This document shows, piece by piece, positions 1 through 8,846 of a DNA stretch of 64,000 nucleotides. Every line of letters begins with the position of its first letter. Position 1 is the first letter of the stretch. The stretch is from positions 124,001 through 188,000 of the forward strand of contig CANLVD010000003.1 of the NCBI GenBank assembly GCA_947494445.1, given 5' to 3'. Under the pieces are notes generated by a model. That model was not told the origin of the DNA and did not search any database. It worked only from the letters and a program-made list of their open reading frames with translations. The translations under genes and the position numbers were made by a program. The DNA is from an uncultured Paracoccaceae bacterium (GTDB taxonomy: Bacteria; Pseudomonadota; Alphaproteobacteria; Rhodobacterales; Rhodobacteraceae).

Positions 1-391
1 AGGGATCAAGTGCCACATCCAGCATCACACCCAGGCCTGGAACGGCCGCCTTGATCGCCCGTGTGGCACGGTTCACCAGATTGTCAGGATTCCATGCTTC
101 TTCAGCTCCCGGTGTTTTGTCCGAAGCGTCCGTGTAGGGGAAAAGCGCAATGCAGGCGATGCCAAGATCGACCGCTTCCTTTGCCGCCTCAACCGCCAGA
201 TCGACGGACAGGCGTTCAACCCCGGGCATGGACGCCACCGGTTGCCGCTCCCCTTCACCTGCGCAGATAAAAATCGGCCAGATTAGGTCGGACGCGGACA
301 ATTGCCGTTCGCTCACAAGATCCCGGATCCACTGCGACTGGCGCAAACGCCGGGGGCGGCTCATCGGGAAGGGGGCTGAGATCGGTGTCAT
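1..391 (-). CDS. hemB: Delta-aminolevulinic acid dehydratase (porphobilinogen synthase), N-terminal part
   Basis: HemB condenses two 5-aminolevulinate molecules to porphobilinogen in cytoplasmic haem and bacteriochlorophyll synthesis. About 130 residues are visible, running off the left edge of the window. The reading frame starts MTPISAPFPMSRPRRLRQS and continues with the family's conserved N-terminal features: the RPRRLR basic stretch, a DLIWPIFI strand, MPGVERLSVD, and a DKTPGAEEAWNPDNLVNRA segment ending in a VMLDVALDP strand. The start at 391 follows an AGGA-like ribosome site; an internal ATG nine codons later is less likely because the family keeps this short leader. The catalytic lysines and zinc site lie outside the window. 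It is divergent from the gene at 555. Confidence 0.9.
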   Translation of the reverse strand, partial: MTPISAPFPMSRPRRLRQSQWIRDLVSERQLSASDLIWPIFICAGEGERQPVASMPGVERLSVDLAVEAAKEAVDLGIACIALFPYTDASDKTPGAEEAWNPDNLVNRATRAIKAAVPGLGVMLDVALDP

Positions 392-554
392 GTCACGTGG
401 TCCTGCTTGTCTGCATTGAATTTCTGACATGCGCCGGGTGTCGCGACAATCTCTTTTCGTGCAACTCCTGCCGCCAGACGCTTGAATTGGCGTGGATATC
501 GGCCCAAAATGCACTTCGGGCCCGCGTGCCCCATATTGCCCCGGAGCCTGCGCC

Positions 555-1067
555 TTGTCCCTTTTCGATCTTGTCGAGTTCACCAGTTTCTGGAGCATCT
601 GGTTCTGGGTCATCGTTGTGGTGTCGTGGTCTGTCACATCGCATTGGACACTGGGCGTGCCCTTCGATCTGATCCTGCAAGCCGATCGCAAGGGCGGCGA
701 ATGGGTTGATCATTGCGACCGGGTGGCGCGCACCAACATCTTTCGACTGGTCTACTACTTTCGCAACGCGGGCATTGCGCTGATGACACTGGCGGGTTTT
801 GGCCTCGCTGCCATCGGAACGTTGGGCTTCTATGCAAATATCGAATTTTTCCGCGCCATTTTCGTTCTGTCCATCCCGCATGCAGTGGTTGGTATCTTCA
901 CCGTACGTCTGGCGTTCATTCTGGACCGTCAGAAACCCGAGCCAGAGGCGCTGCGCAAGGCGCTCAAACGCAGGCGTTTCTGGACCCAGTTCACCGGTTT
1001 GATCGGCATTGCCTTCTGTGCTGGCGTCGCTGTCGTGGAAATGGCCTTTATGATGGGCCTTGTCTGA
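555..1067 (+). CDS. Small multi-pass membrane protein, roseobacter 'component of SufBCD complex' type
   Basis: A 170-residue hydrophobic protein with about four membrane segments (residues about 12-30, 75-95, 103-122 and 146-168) and a charged loop after the third. The opening SLFDLVEFTSFW and the S-H-W-T-L-G-V-P-F-D motif recall a short protein common in Rhodobacteraceae that databases label component of SufBCD complex; that label is a habit and I see nothing tying it to Fe-S assembly. The start is taken as TTG at 555 because GGAG lies at 543-546 with 8-base spacing; an ATG at 492 would add 21 residues of non-membrane, low-similarity sequence. It sits 44 bases upstream of mfd and may share its transcript. 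Confidence 0.7.
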   Translation: MSLFDLVEFTSFWSIWFWVIVVVSWSVTSHWTLGVPFDLILQADRKGGEWVDHCDRVARTNIFRLVYYFRNAGIALMTLAGFGLAAIGTLGFYANIEFFRAIFVLSIPHAVVGIFTVRLAFILDRQKPEPEALRKALKRRRFWTQFTGLIGIAFCAGVAVVEMAFMMGLV

Positions 1068-1111
1068 TTGGCCGCTTGAGGGTCCGGTCCGCTTGAGATA
1101 GGTCGCACCGC

Positions 1112-4100
1112 ATGAGCACCTTTCAAGATAATCTGCGCGTCGGCGGCGCACCGGAAGGCTTTGATGCAAAGCTGCTGGGCGAGCTGGTCACAAAGACCGA
1201 AGGCCCGGTCGTTCATGTCGCGCGCGATGACAAGCGGATGGCTGCTATGCGGGCAGCGTTAGGCTTCTTTGCGCCCGGTTTGCCGGTGTTCGAGTTTCCC
1301 GCTTGGGATTGCGTGGCCTACGACCGGGTGTCTCCGGCGGCCGATATCTCAGCGGCCAGAATGGCAACGCTTGCTGCTCTGGCAGACGGGTTTGACCGAC
1401 CAGCCATCGTACTGACGACACTGAACGCCGCAATGCAGCGCGTGCCATCGCGGGACACCATCGAAGGGGCGAGTTTCATTGCCGAGGTTGACCGGCAGAT
1501 CGATGTCGATGCGCTGAAATCCTTTCTAGCCCGCATGGGCTTCAGTCAGGCGCATACGGTTATGGAGCCCGGCGATTTCGCGGTCAGGGGCGGGATCATC
1601 GACATCTACGCTCCGGGGCAGGGTGGGCCCGTGCGGCTTGATCTGTTCGGCGATGTGCTCGAAGGGGTCAGACGGTTCGATCCCGAAACCCAGCGCACCA
1701 TTGAGAAGATCACAAGGGTCGAGCTTTCACCCGTCTCTGAAGTCATTCTTGACGATGCCTCTATTCAGCGGTTTCGCCAGACGTATCGCGCAACCTTTGG
1801 CGCCGCAGGCACTGATGATCCGCTTTATGAGGCGGTCAGTGCAGGGCGCAAACATCAGGGTATGGAGCACTGGGTGCCGTTTTTTCATGCATCTATGGAT
1901 ACGCTGTTTGATTACCTTCCGGGTCGACCTGTGATGCTTGATGATCAGATTCCAGCCCAACAGACCGCCCGGTGGGACAGCATCAGCGATCAGTATCAGA
2001 CCCGCATGGCTGCTCTGGCAGCACGGGCAAAGATGGACAGCGTTTACAAGCCGGTGCCGCCTGAGACGCTTTATCTTGATCCCGATCACTGGCAGGCAGT
2101 TTTGAAGTGCCGCAAGGTTCACCAGTTATCACCGCTGCCTCAACCATCCGGCCCCGGTGTCATAGACGCAGGCGGGCGGATCGGGAGAGATTTTGCCCCC
2201 GAACGTCAGCAGGAAAGCATCAGTCTTTTCGCGGCCTTGTCGGATCACATCAAGGCAAGGCGCCTCCAAAGCCATGTGCTTTTGGCCTCTTATACCGAAG
2301 GGGCGCGGGAACGGATGGTGTCGCTTCTCGAAGACGCGGATGTTACGGATGCGCAGATGCTCGATGGCGGTGCAGATCTGCCTGATGGCAAGGGGGGATT
2401 ATACCTTGCCTTATGGCCTTTGGAACATGGGTTTGAAGCGCGTGGTCTGACCGTCATTTCCGAGCAGGATATCCTTGGTGATCGTCTCGTCCGCACGACC
2501 AAGCGCCGCAAGCGGGCCGAGAATTATCTGACCGAGGCCAACACACTCAGCCCGGGCGATCTGATTGTCCATATTGAACACGGCGTCGGGCGCTACAAGG
2601 GGCTTGAAACGGTCACTGCAGCTGGCGCACCGCATGAATGCATTTCACTGGAGTATGCAGGCGGTGACCGGTTGTTCCTGCCTGTGGAGAACATCGAACT
2701 TCTCAGCCGGTTTGGCCATGAGGAAGGTATGCTCGACCGTCTTGGTGGCGGGGCCTGGCAATCCAAAAAGGCAAAACTGAAAGAGCGTATCCGTGATATG
2801 GCGGACAAGCTCATTCGCATTGCGGCGGAACGTGCGTTGCGCAGTGCCGAAGTTCTCAGCCCGCCTGACGGTCTTTGGCAGGAGTTCTGCGCACGCTTTC
2901 CCTATGAAGAAACCGACGACCAGTTGAACGCGATTGAGGATGTCCTGACAGACATGGCGTCAGGCAAACCCATGGACCGCCTGATCTGTGGTGACGTCGG
3001 ATTTGGCAAGACCGAGGTTGCCCTGCGCGCAGCCTTCGTTGCTGCCATGTCAGGCGTACAGGTGGCGGTGATTGCCCCCACAACTTTGCTGGCCCGGCAA
3101 CATTTCAAAAGCTTCGCCGAACGCTTTGCAGGACTGCCGGTCACCGTCCGGCACTTGTCCCGCTTTGTCTCGACCAAAGAGGCAAATGAGACGCGGGAAG
3201 GGCTGGCCAAAGGATCGGTGGACATTGTCATAGGCACTCATGCGCTTCTGGCCAAGACGGTCAAGTTTCGTCGTCTGGGCATGATCGTGATCGACGAGGA
3301 ACAGAAATTCGGCGTCACCCACAAGGAGCGTCTCAAACAGATCCGCTCCGAAGTGCATGTCATGACGCTGACCGCCACACCGATCCCGCGAACGTTGCAA
3401 CTGGCCCTGTCCGGGGTGCGGGAGTTGAGCCTGATCGGCACACCGCCCATAGACCGGCTGGCCATCCGCACTTATGTCAGCGAGTTTGACGCGGTCACCA
3501 TCCGCGAGGCGCTGTTGCGCGAGCACTACCGTGGCGGGCAAGCTTTCTATGTCGTGCCGCGCATCTCTGACATTGCGGAGATTGAGGCATTCCTGAAAGA
3601 ACAGGTCCCGGAAGTCAGCGTTCTTGTTGCCCATGGCCAGATGGCAGCAGGCGAGCTGGATGACCGGATGAACGCCTTTTACGACGGGCAGTATGACGTA
3701 CTTCTGGCCACGACCATCGTTGAAAGCGGTCTGGACATTCCGGCGGCCAACACGTTGATCGTTCATCGGGCCGATATGTTCGGATTGTCCCAGCTTTACC
3801 AGATCCGAGGCCGCGTCGGGCGATCCAAGATCCGGGCCTACGCCTATTTCACCACCAAACCGCGGCTGAAACTGACTGTGCAGGCTGAAAAACGTCTGCG
3901 GGTTCTGGGCTCGCTCGACAGTCTGGGTGCGGGCTTCACTCTTGCCTCTCAGGATCTGGACATTCGGGGCGCTGGCAATCTGCTGGGCGATGAGCAATCG
4001 GGCCATGTGCGTGAAGTGGGTTATGAGTTGTATCAGGACATGCTGGAAGATGCGATTGCACGGATGAAAGCAGGTGCGCTGGAGGGTCTGTCAGAAGCTG

Positions 4101-4558
4101 ATGAGACCTGGGCGCCACAGATCAACCTTGGCGTGCCAGTTCTGATCCCGGCTGATTATGTTACTGATCTTGATGTGCGTCTGGGCCTGTACCGGCGCTT
4201 GTCCGGCCTCGACAGCAAGCTGGAGCTTGAAGGCTTTGCCGCCGAACTGATCGACCGGTTCGGAAAATTGCCCAAGGAGGTCACGACACTGCTCAATATC
4301 GTGCGGATCAAGACCATGTGCAAACGCGCTCATATCGCCAAGCTCGACGGTGGTCCCAAGGGCGCAACGGTGCAGTTTCACAGTGATAAATTTCCGAATC
4401 CTGCGGGTCTTGTTGAGTTTCTTCAGGCCCAAAAGGGCCTTGCCAAGCTGCGCGACAACAAGGTTCTTGTGCGCAGGGACTGGAAGGCGGACAGCGACAA
4501 GATCAAGGGAGCTTTCGCGATTGCGAGAGATCTGGCAGCACTGGTCGAAAAGAAGTGA
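1112..4558 (+). CDS. mfd: Transcription-repair coupling factor
   Basis: Mfd is a DNA translocase that removes stalled RNA polymerase at lesions and recruits UvrA. At 1148 residues the length is normal. The order seen is an N-terminal UvrB-like region (residues about 1-330), the RNA-polymerase-interacting CarD-like domain (about 470-545, containing PGDLIVHIEHGVGRYKGLE), then the helicase core. The core has Walker A GDVGFGKT at residues 627-634 and the Walker B box DEEQ at 728-731, followed by TATPIPRTL (motif III) and QIRGRVGRS (motif VI). A C-terminal TRCF domain follows. The start has only a weak upstream AGG. The gene stands between the small membrane protein and a LysM protein gene on the same strand; a 247-base gap separates it from the latter. 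Confidence 0.97.
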   Translation: MSTFQDNLRVGGAPEGFDAKLLGELVTKTEGPVVHVARDDKRMAAMRAALGFFAPGLPVFEFPAWDCVAYDRVSPAADISAARMATLAALADGFDRPAIVLTTLNAAMQRVPSRDTIEGASFIAEVDRQIDVDALKSFLARMGFSQAHTVMEPGDFAVRGGIIDIYAPGQGGPVRLDLFGDVLEGVRRFDPETQRTIEKITRVELSPVSEVILDDASIQRFRQTYRATFGAAGTDDPLYEAVSAGRKHQGMEHWVPFFHASMDTLFDYLPGRPVMLDDQIPAQQTARWDSISDQYQTRMAALAARAKMDSVYKPVPPETLYLDPDHWQAVLKCRKVHQLSPLPQPSGPGVIDAGGRIGRDFAPERQQESISLFAALSDHIKARRLQSHVLLASYTEGARERMVSLLEDADVTDAQMLDGGADLPDGKGGLYLALWPLEHGFEARGLTVISEQDILGDRLVRTTKRRKRAENYLTEANTLSPGDLIVHIEHGVGRYKGLETVTAAGAPHECISLEYAGGDRLFLPVENIELLSRFGHEEGMLDRLGGGAWQSKKAKLKERIRDMADKLIRIAAERALRSAEVLSPPDGLWQEFCARFPYEETDDQLNAIEDVLTDMASGKPMDRLICGDVGFGKTEVALRAAFVAAMSGVQVAVIAPTTLLARQHFKSFAERFAGLPVTVRHLSRFVSTKEANETREGLAKGSVDIVIGTHALLAKTVKFRRLGMIVIDEEQKFGVTHKERLKQIRSEVHVMTLTATPIPRTLQLALSGVRELSLIGTPPIDRLAIRTYVSEFDAVTIREALLREHYRGGQAFYVVPRISDIAEIEAFLKEQVPEVSVLVAHGQMAAGELDDRMNAFYDGQYDVLLATTIVESGLDIPAANTLIVHRADMFGLSQLYQIRGRVGRSKIRAYAYFTTKPRLKLTVQAEKRLRVLGSLDSLGAGFTLASQDLDIRGAGNLLGDEQSGHVREVGYELYQDMLEDAIARMKAGALEGLSEADETWAPQINLGVPVLIPADYVTDLDVRLGLYRRLSGLDSKLELEGFAAELIDRFGKLPKEVTTLLNIVRIKTMCKRAHIAKLDGGPKGATVQFHSDKFPNPAGLVEFLQAQKGLAKLRDNKVLVRRDWKADSDKIKGAFAIARDLAALVEKK

Positions 4559-4805
4559 CAGTCTGGACAATCGCGTGAGTTCAGAAACCCGTGGGACGTG
4601 CCGCCTGCGTGTATTTTGAACACCCATGCCGTTTTCGGGAAAATTTGTTTCAAATTTACATATGATTCCATTGCAAAAAGTACCGAATTGGCGGAAAATT
4701 GCCGATAGGTGAGACTCGAGCAGAAATAGTTTCACTAAAAAAACGACAAGGCTTCCTGCCCCAGACGCCCTGAGAACTGTAAACGTACGCCAGGAGACCC
4801 CCAAC
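4559..4805. other. Intergenic region upstream of the LysM/solute-binding gene
   Basis: A 247-base AT-richer stretch. It carries several A/T-rich tracts (about 4640-4680 and 4730-4745) where a promoter for the downstream gene would be expected, and a good ribosome site (AGGAGA at 4792-4797) for the ATG at 4806. I see no clear U-tract terminator for mfd and no convincing small ORF. Confidence 0.4.
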
Positions 4806-5921
4806 ATGGCAATTCGTGACTATCTTGCAGGCACGGCACTCGTTGCGACATCTGTAATTTTTCTTCCCGCCGAACAGGCCGCCGCGCAATCGCTTTGCAG
4901 CGAATACACGGTCGTGAGAGGGGACACGTTGTCCCTGATTGCGCGCAGTGCCGGAGTGGCCGGTGGATACCAGACGCTGTTCAGCGCAAACCAGTCAATT
5001 CTGGCCAGTCCGAACCTGATCGAAATTGGCGACAAGATCGCAATTCCCTGTGCTGATGGCTCGCTTCCGGGGCAATCCGTCACGGCCGCTGCTGTTCCCA
5101 GCGCCGATCAGAAGTTGAAAGACATTGAAAGCGTTGCTGCTGCTCCTTCGGGCGGGTTTCAGCCCACCATCCGGTTTCTGACCGGAAGCAACTATGCTCC
5201 TCTGACCGACGAGGGTCTTCGTGAAGGCGGGATGTTCACCGAATTGGTCCGCCAGTCCATGCTGCGCGCTGATGCCGAACGGGACTACAGTGTAATCTTC
5301 GTAAATGACTGGGGCGCGCATCTGACTGATCTGTTGCCGGTTGGTGCCTTTGACCTGGGCTTCCCATGGTTCAGACCCGATTGTGAACGCTCGGAAAACT
5401 TCTCGGACGCGACGCTGAAACGCTGCACGGATTTCGATTGGTCTGATCCTTTCTTTGAGGCTGTTGTCGGGTATTACGTCCGGGCCAACAGCCCGCTGGA
5501 AGATGCGCAAGACCACATGGCGTTGAAAAACACCACGATCTGTCGTCCCGATGGCTGGTACACGTTCGATCTTGAATCTGAGGGATTGGTCGAGCCTGAC
5601 GTCACCCGGCTTGTTCCCGCCAGTCAAACGGCTTGCTGGGAGGCTCTGATGGACGGAAGTGCCGATGTCGTCTCATTGGAAGTGCTTCCTGCAGAAGAGG
5701 ATATCGCGCGCCTCGGGCTTGAGGACAGCGTGGTAGAGGTCTCGGCCTTGGCGTCTGTGCAGACCTTGCATGTTCTGGCCCCCAAGACCAATCCGTTTGG
5801 GCGGACCTATCTGACGCTGCTCAATCAAGGCCTGCGGGAGATGCGTTCCAGCGGGGAATGGTTCTCAATCGTATCGACCCAGCTTCGTGAGCACGAGGCA
5901 CGCAAGTCTGCTGCCAACTGA
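4806..5921 (+). CDS. Secreted LysM domain fused to a family-3 periplasmic solute-binding domain
   Basis: A 371-residue exported protein. Residues 1-28 form a signal peptide ending AEQAAAQ-S. Residues about 32-80 are a LysM module (YTVVRGDTLSLIARSAG, then GDKIAIPC) of the kind that binds peptidoglycan. Residues about 113-365 resemble extracellular solute-binding proteins of family 3: IRFLTGSNYAPLTDEG at the start, the aromatic/acidic DWSDPFFEAVVGYYV region, and a closing NQGLREMRSSGEW helix. Cysteines in the second domain (CERS, RCTD, TICR, TACW) may pair. No permease or ATPase is adjacent, so it may sense or scavenge a ligand while held on the wall rather than serve a classical ABC importer. 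Start chosen at the ATG after AGGAGA with 8-base spacing. Confidence 0.8.
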   Translation: MAIRDYLAGTALVATSVIFLPAEQAAAQSLCSEYTVVRGDTLSLIARSAGVAGGYQTLFSANQSILASPNLIEIGDKIAIPCADGSLPGQSVTAAAVPSADQKLKDIESVAAAPSGGFQPTIRFLTGSNYAPLTDEGLREGGMFTELVRQSMLRADAERDYSVIFVNDWGAHLTDLLPVGAFDLGFPWFRPDCERSENFSDATLKRCTDFDWSDPFFEAVVGYYVRANSPLEDAQDHMALKNTTICRPDGWYTFDLESEGLVEPDVTRLVPASQTACWEALMDGSADVVSLEVLPAEEDIARLGLEDSVVEVSALASVQTLHVLAPKTNPFGRTYLTLLNQGLREMRSSGEWFSIVSTQLREHEARKSAAN

Positions 5922-5927
5922 GACTAC

Positions 5928-6581
5928 TTAGAACGACGTCATTGCGGCGCTTTTTTCAATGAGCTCTGCAATGATGTTCTTCCAGGTTTCCACGGGCTGA
6001 GCTCCTGAAACCGCATAGCGGTTGCCGATGATGAAGGTCGGCACGCCGGTCACACCCATCTCTCGCGCTTTTTGATCGGCGGCCCTGATGTCACCACGGT
6101 CGCTGTCACCCTTTAAAAGGCGTTCCACAACGTCCTTATCCATCCCGACGGTGTCCGCGACGTCAATCAACACTTTATGGTCCGAGATGTCCTGTCCCTT
6201 GGTAAAATATCGGTGGAACAGCTGATTGACCACCAGACTTTGACGCTGCTCAATCCCCGCCCAATGGATCAGGCGATGCGCGTCAATGGTGTTGGGCGTG
6301 CGCTGAATGGCAGCGAAATCCACCTTCAGACCGGCCTCTTTCGCTGTGGTCTCAATCCGTCCGTAAACTGATTGGGCACCTTCCGGCCCTCCGAATTTCC
6401 CTTCAAGGTACTCACGCCGGTCCATACCTTCTGCTGGCATGTCCGGGTTTAACTGAAACGGTTTCCACGAAATTTCGAAAGGATGATTTGCGTGGGCTTC
6501 AAGGGCGCGATCAAGATTGACCTTGCCGATGTAGCACCATGGGCAGATCGGGTCTGAGATGATATCAAGTCTGGTGGTCAT
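5928..6581 (-). CDS. DsbA-family (FrnE-like) thiol oxidoreductase
   Basis: A 217-residue thioredoxin-fold protein of the DsbA/FrnE/2-hydroxychromene-2-carboxylate isomerase superfamily. The active-site motif CPWC is at residues 13-16 in ISDPICPWCYIGK, and the cis-proline loop is GVTGVPTF near residue 178, followed by GAQPVETW, the FrnE signature. No signal peptide is seen, so it should act in the cytoplasm. The start at 6581 gives the usual family N-terminus (MTTRLDIIS); another ATG at 6602 would add seven residues. Either start overlaps the 3' end of the acyl-CoA synthetase gene upstream on the same strand, so the two are probably co-transcribed. The substrate is unknown. Confidence 0.85.
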   Translation of the reverse strand: MTTRLDIISDPICPWCYIGKVNLDRALEAHANHPFEISWKPFQLNPDMPAEGMDRREYLEGKFGGPEGAQSVYGRIETTAKEAGLKVDFAAIQRTPNTIDAHRLIHWAGIEQRQSLVVNQLFHRYFTKGQDISDHKVLIDVADTVGMDKDVVERLLKGDSDRGDIRAADQKAREMGVTGVPTFIIGNRYAVSGAQPVETWKNIIAELIEKSAAMTSF

Positions 6582-8139
6582 CGGATCGGGTCTTTCTGTC
6601 ATGTGCCAGAACTGACACGTCCTTGCGTTTCAGCTTTCCGGTCGTCGTGCGGGGAAGTGAAGCGGCGAAAAAAATCTCTCGCGGCTGCTTATAGCGGGCG
6701 AGCTTTCCAGAGCATAGTGCAAGCAATTCACTTTCTGCCAGATCTCCGTGATCCGTTGCGACCATGGCTGCTATGATACGCACCTGATCTGATACGCCCA
6801 GATCAACGGCGCAGGCGTCGCTCACCCATGGATGTGACAGTAAAACCTCCTCGATCTCGGTTGCATCTATGCGGTATCCACCTGCCGTCAACACGGCATC
6901 GGCCCGGCCCAGATGAGTGATTTTGCCATCGGATGCCATGCGTGCCCGGTCGCCGGTGATGAACCAGTTATCCCGATAGGCTTCATCAGTTTGTCCGGGC
7001 TTTTTCCAGTAGCCCAGCATCAGACCGGGGTCCGAGCGGTGCACGGCCAGCAGACCCGGCTGGTCACAATCAACCGGCGACGCATCACCGGCTTCGGCCA
7101 AAATTGCCACGTGTCGCCCGGGTTGAGGGCGCGGGTGAGCATCTTGCGCAAAAGGGGAGGCGGATATGTAAGTCGACACTTCCGTCATCCCCAAGGCTTC
7201 AAAAATTTGCAACCCGGTCAACTCCTGCCAGCCCTGTCGCAGGCTGCCCGACAAAGCTTCACCCGCACTCAGCCCGTGCCTGAGAGAGGCAAAAGACGAT
7301 GCTTCAGCACCGGATTTCATGATCTTGCGGTAAATGCCCGGTGCTGCTGCAAATATACTGGGGTGATGGGTCTTGATGACCTCGGCCCAGAAGGCCCCAT
7401 CGCCGGGATCCAGAGCAATCAGGGCCGTGGCCCCATTGGCCCATGGGTCCATCAGGCCGGCACCCAAGGTATAACTCCAGTTGAAAGCACCTGCGTGCAG
7501 GACGCGGTCGTCAGATCCCAGACCATACCAGTCGCGCCACATCATCCGGCGAGCATAAGCGGCTCGGTGCGCGTGAAGCACGCCTTTTGGATTTCCTGAT
7601 GTGCCTGAGGTATAAAGAATAAATGCTGGATCATCGGCAGCAGGGTTGGCGAATTCTGCGACCGGACCAGAGGAAAGCGTTTGTAAACTAATCCAATCAA
7701 GCCGCAAACAGTCGCGGGGCAGGGGTATCTCCATTCCTTCGCCAAGACACACGGCTTTTGGTGACAGATCATCCAGAACGCGCGCGAATTCTTCCTCTTT
7801 CAGCAAAGGCGAGGTTGGCACGGCGATCGCTCCCATACCGGTCAACGCGAAGAACAGCACCGGAAACATCGATGTGCTGGGCAGGAGCAGGGCTACGCGA
7901 TCACCGGGCTGAATGCCCAATTGCTCAAATCCACCAATGGTGCGCAGGACGGTTTCGCGTAACTCGCCATATGTCCAGCGCTCAAGAATTTCCCCCGGAG
8001 ATCCGATCACCTCAAGCGCTGTCTTGTCATCATCGCGCAGCGGGTCTCGGCCAAGGCTGTGACGTGCCAGATTGAACCGTTCTGGTGGGATCGGCGTGAT
8101 GCCTTGCTTGAACAGGGATGATGTCAGGACAGTTGCCAA
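6565..8139 (-). CDS. AMP-forming acyl-CoA synthetase (benzoate-CoA ligase-like)
   Basis: A 524-residue member of the ANL superfamily, activating a carboxylate with ATP and joining it to CoA. Seen: the P-loop-like motif ILYTSGTSGNPKGVLH (about residues 174-189), the adenine-binding FEALGMTEVSTYIS, the hinge region WFITGDRARMASDGKITHLGRADAVLTAGGYRI, and the C-terminal catalytic-lysine motif PRTTTGKLKRKD. The compact length and FNWSYTLGAGLMDPW recall aryl/short-chain ligases more than long-chain FadD. No ATG is available near the N-terminus; the TTG at 8139 follows a GAGGGG element and is preferred. The gene is divergent from an XRE-cupin regulator starting at 8211, with an enoyl-CoA hydratase-like gene beyond, suggesting one regulated catabolic locus. 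Confidence 0.85.
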   Translation of the reverse strand: MATVLTSSLFKQGITPIPPERFNLARHSLGRDPLRDDDKTALEVIGSPGEILERWTYGELRETVLRTIGGFEQLGIQPGDRVALLLPSTSMFPVLFFALTGMGAIAVPTSPLLKEEEFARVLDDLSPKAVCLGEGMEIPLPRDCLRLDWISLQTLSSGPVAEFANPAADDPAFILYTSGTSGNPKGVLHAHRAAYARRMMWRDWYGLGSDDRVLHAGAFNWSYTLGAGLMDPWANGATALIALDPGDGAFWAEVIKTHHPSIFAAAPGIYRKIMKSGAEASSFASLRHGLSAGEALSGSLRQGWQELTGLQIFEALGMTEVSTYISASPFAQDAHPRPQPGRHVAILAEAGDASPVDCDQPGLLAVHRSDPGLMLGYWKKPGQTDEAYRDNWFITGDRARMASDGKITHLGRADAVLTAGGYRIDATEIEEVLLSHPWVSDACAVDLGVSDQVRIIAAMVATDHGDLAESELLALCSGKLARYKQPREIFFAASLPRTTTGKLKRKDVSVLAHDRKTRSDDHQT

Positions 8140-8210
8140 AGCGGGAGGCCCCTCATAAGGTTGCGGCTGGTTTTAAACCGGCAAGACGCTGGAGGAAAAG
8201 GTCTTTTCCC

Positions 8211-8837
8211 ATGACAGAAGATCCGCAAGCACCATCGGTTCTGCGCATCATGCGTCAGGCTGGAGATGACGGTGTCTCGCCTCCTCTTGATCTGGGCGCA
8301 CGGGTCCGCACCTTGCGCAAAGCCCGTGACTGGACGCTGGAACAGGCGGCGGTCAAGGCGGGGCTTGCGCGCTCAACCCTGTCGAAGATCGAGAACGGCC
8401 AGATGTCGCCCACGTTTGAGGCCGTGCGCAAACTGGCGCAGGGTCTGGACATCTCGATCCCGCAACTTTTCACGCCGCCACGATCCGACAAGGTCATGGC
8501 GCGCAGGGCGATCACATTGTCGGGACAGGGCAAGGCGCATCTGACCGGCACATATGAGCATGAGATCCTTGCAACCTCGCTGACAACGAAGAAGATGTTG
8601 CCATATCGTGCCGTGGTTCGCGCCCGGGCGTTCGAGGAATTCGAAGGCTGGGTGCGCCATGATGGGGAAGAGTTTCTGTATGTCCTCTCCGGTGTCGTTG
8701 AATTTCTGAGTGAGTTTTACGAACCGGTGCGCCTTAAAAGGGGTGACAGTGCTTATTATGACGCGATGATGGGCCATAACGTGATCTCGGTCAGTGAAGA
8801 TGACGCGACAATCCTTTGGGTCACGACGCTGGAATAA
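8211..8837 (+). CDS. XRE-family transcriptional regulator with C-terminal cupin domain
   Basis: A 208-residue regulator. The N-terminal helix-turn-helix (residues about 25-80: RVRTLRKARDWTLEQAAVKAGLARSTLSKIENGQMSPTFE, written here only as RTLRKARDWTLEQ...LSKIENGQMSPT) is of the Cro/CI type. The C-terminal half is a cupin barrel with HDGEEFLYVLSGVVEF and RGDSAYYDAMMGH, expected to bind a small ligand or metal. ATG at 8211 is chosen; it is preceded by GGAGGA at 8191-8196 (slightly long spacing), and an upstream in-frame start at 8118 would overlap the divergent synthetase gene and add non-family sequence. Lying between the synthetase and the hydratase-like gene, it probably controls both. Confidence 0.85.
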   Translation: MTEDPQAPSVLRIMRQAGDDGVSPPLDLGARVRTLRKARDWTLEQAAVKAGLARSTLSKIENGQMSPTFEAVRKLAQGLDISIPQLFTPPRSDKVMARRAITLSGQGKAHLTGTYEHEILATSLTTKKMLPYRAVVRARAFEEFEGWVRHDGEEFLYVLSGVVEFLSEFYEPVRLKRGDSAYYDAMMGHNVISVSEDDATILWVTTLE

Positions 8838-8846
8838 GAGGCCGAT

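Noticed and set aside
393-1169. Long minus-strand open frame (258 codons) opposite the small membrane protein and the start of mfd
   Set aside because: Its translation is Arg/His/Gln-rich without family features, and the opposite strand has a ribosome site and a membrane-protein pattern.
3050-4006. 318-codon minus-strand frame inside mfd
   Set aside because: It is antisense to conserved helicase motifs of mfd; composition is that of a shadow frame.
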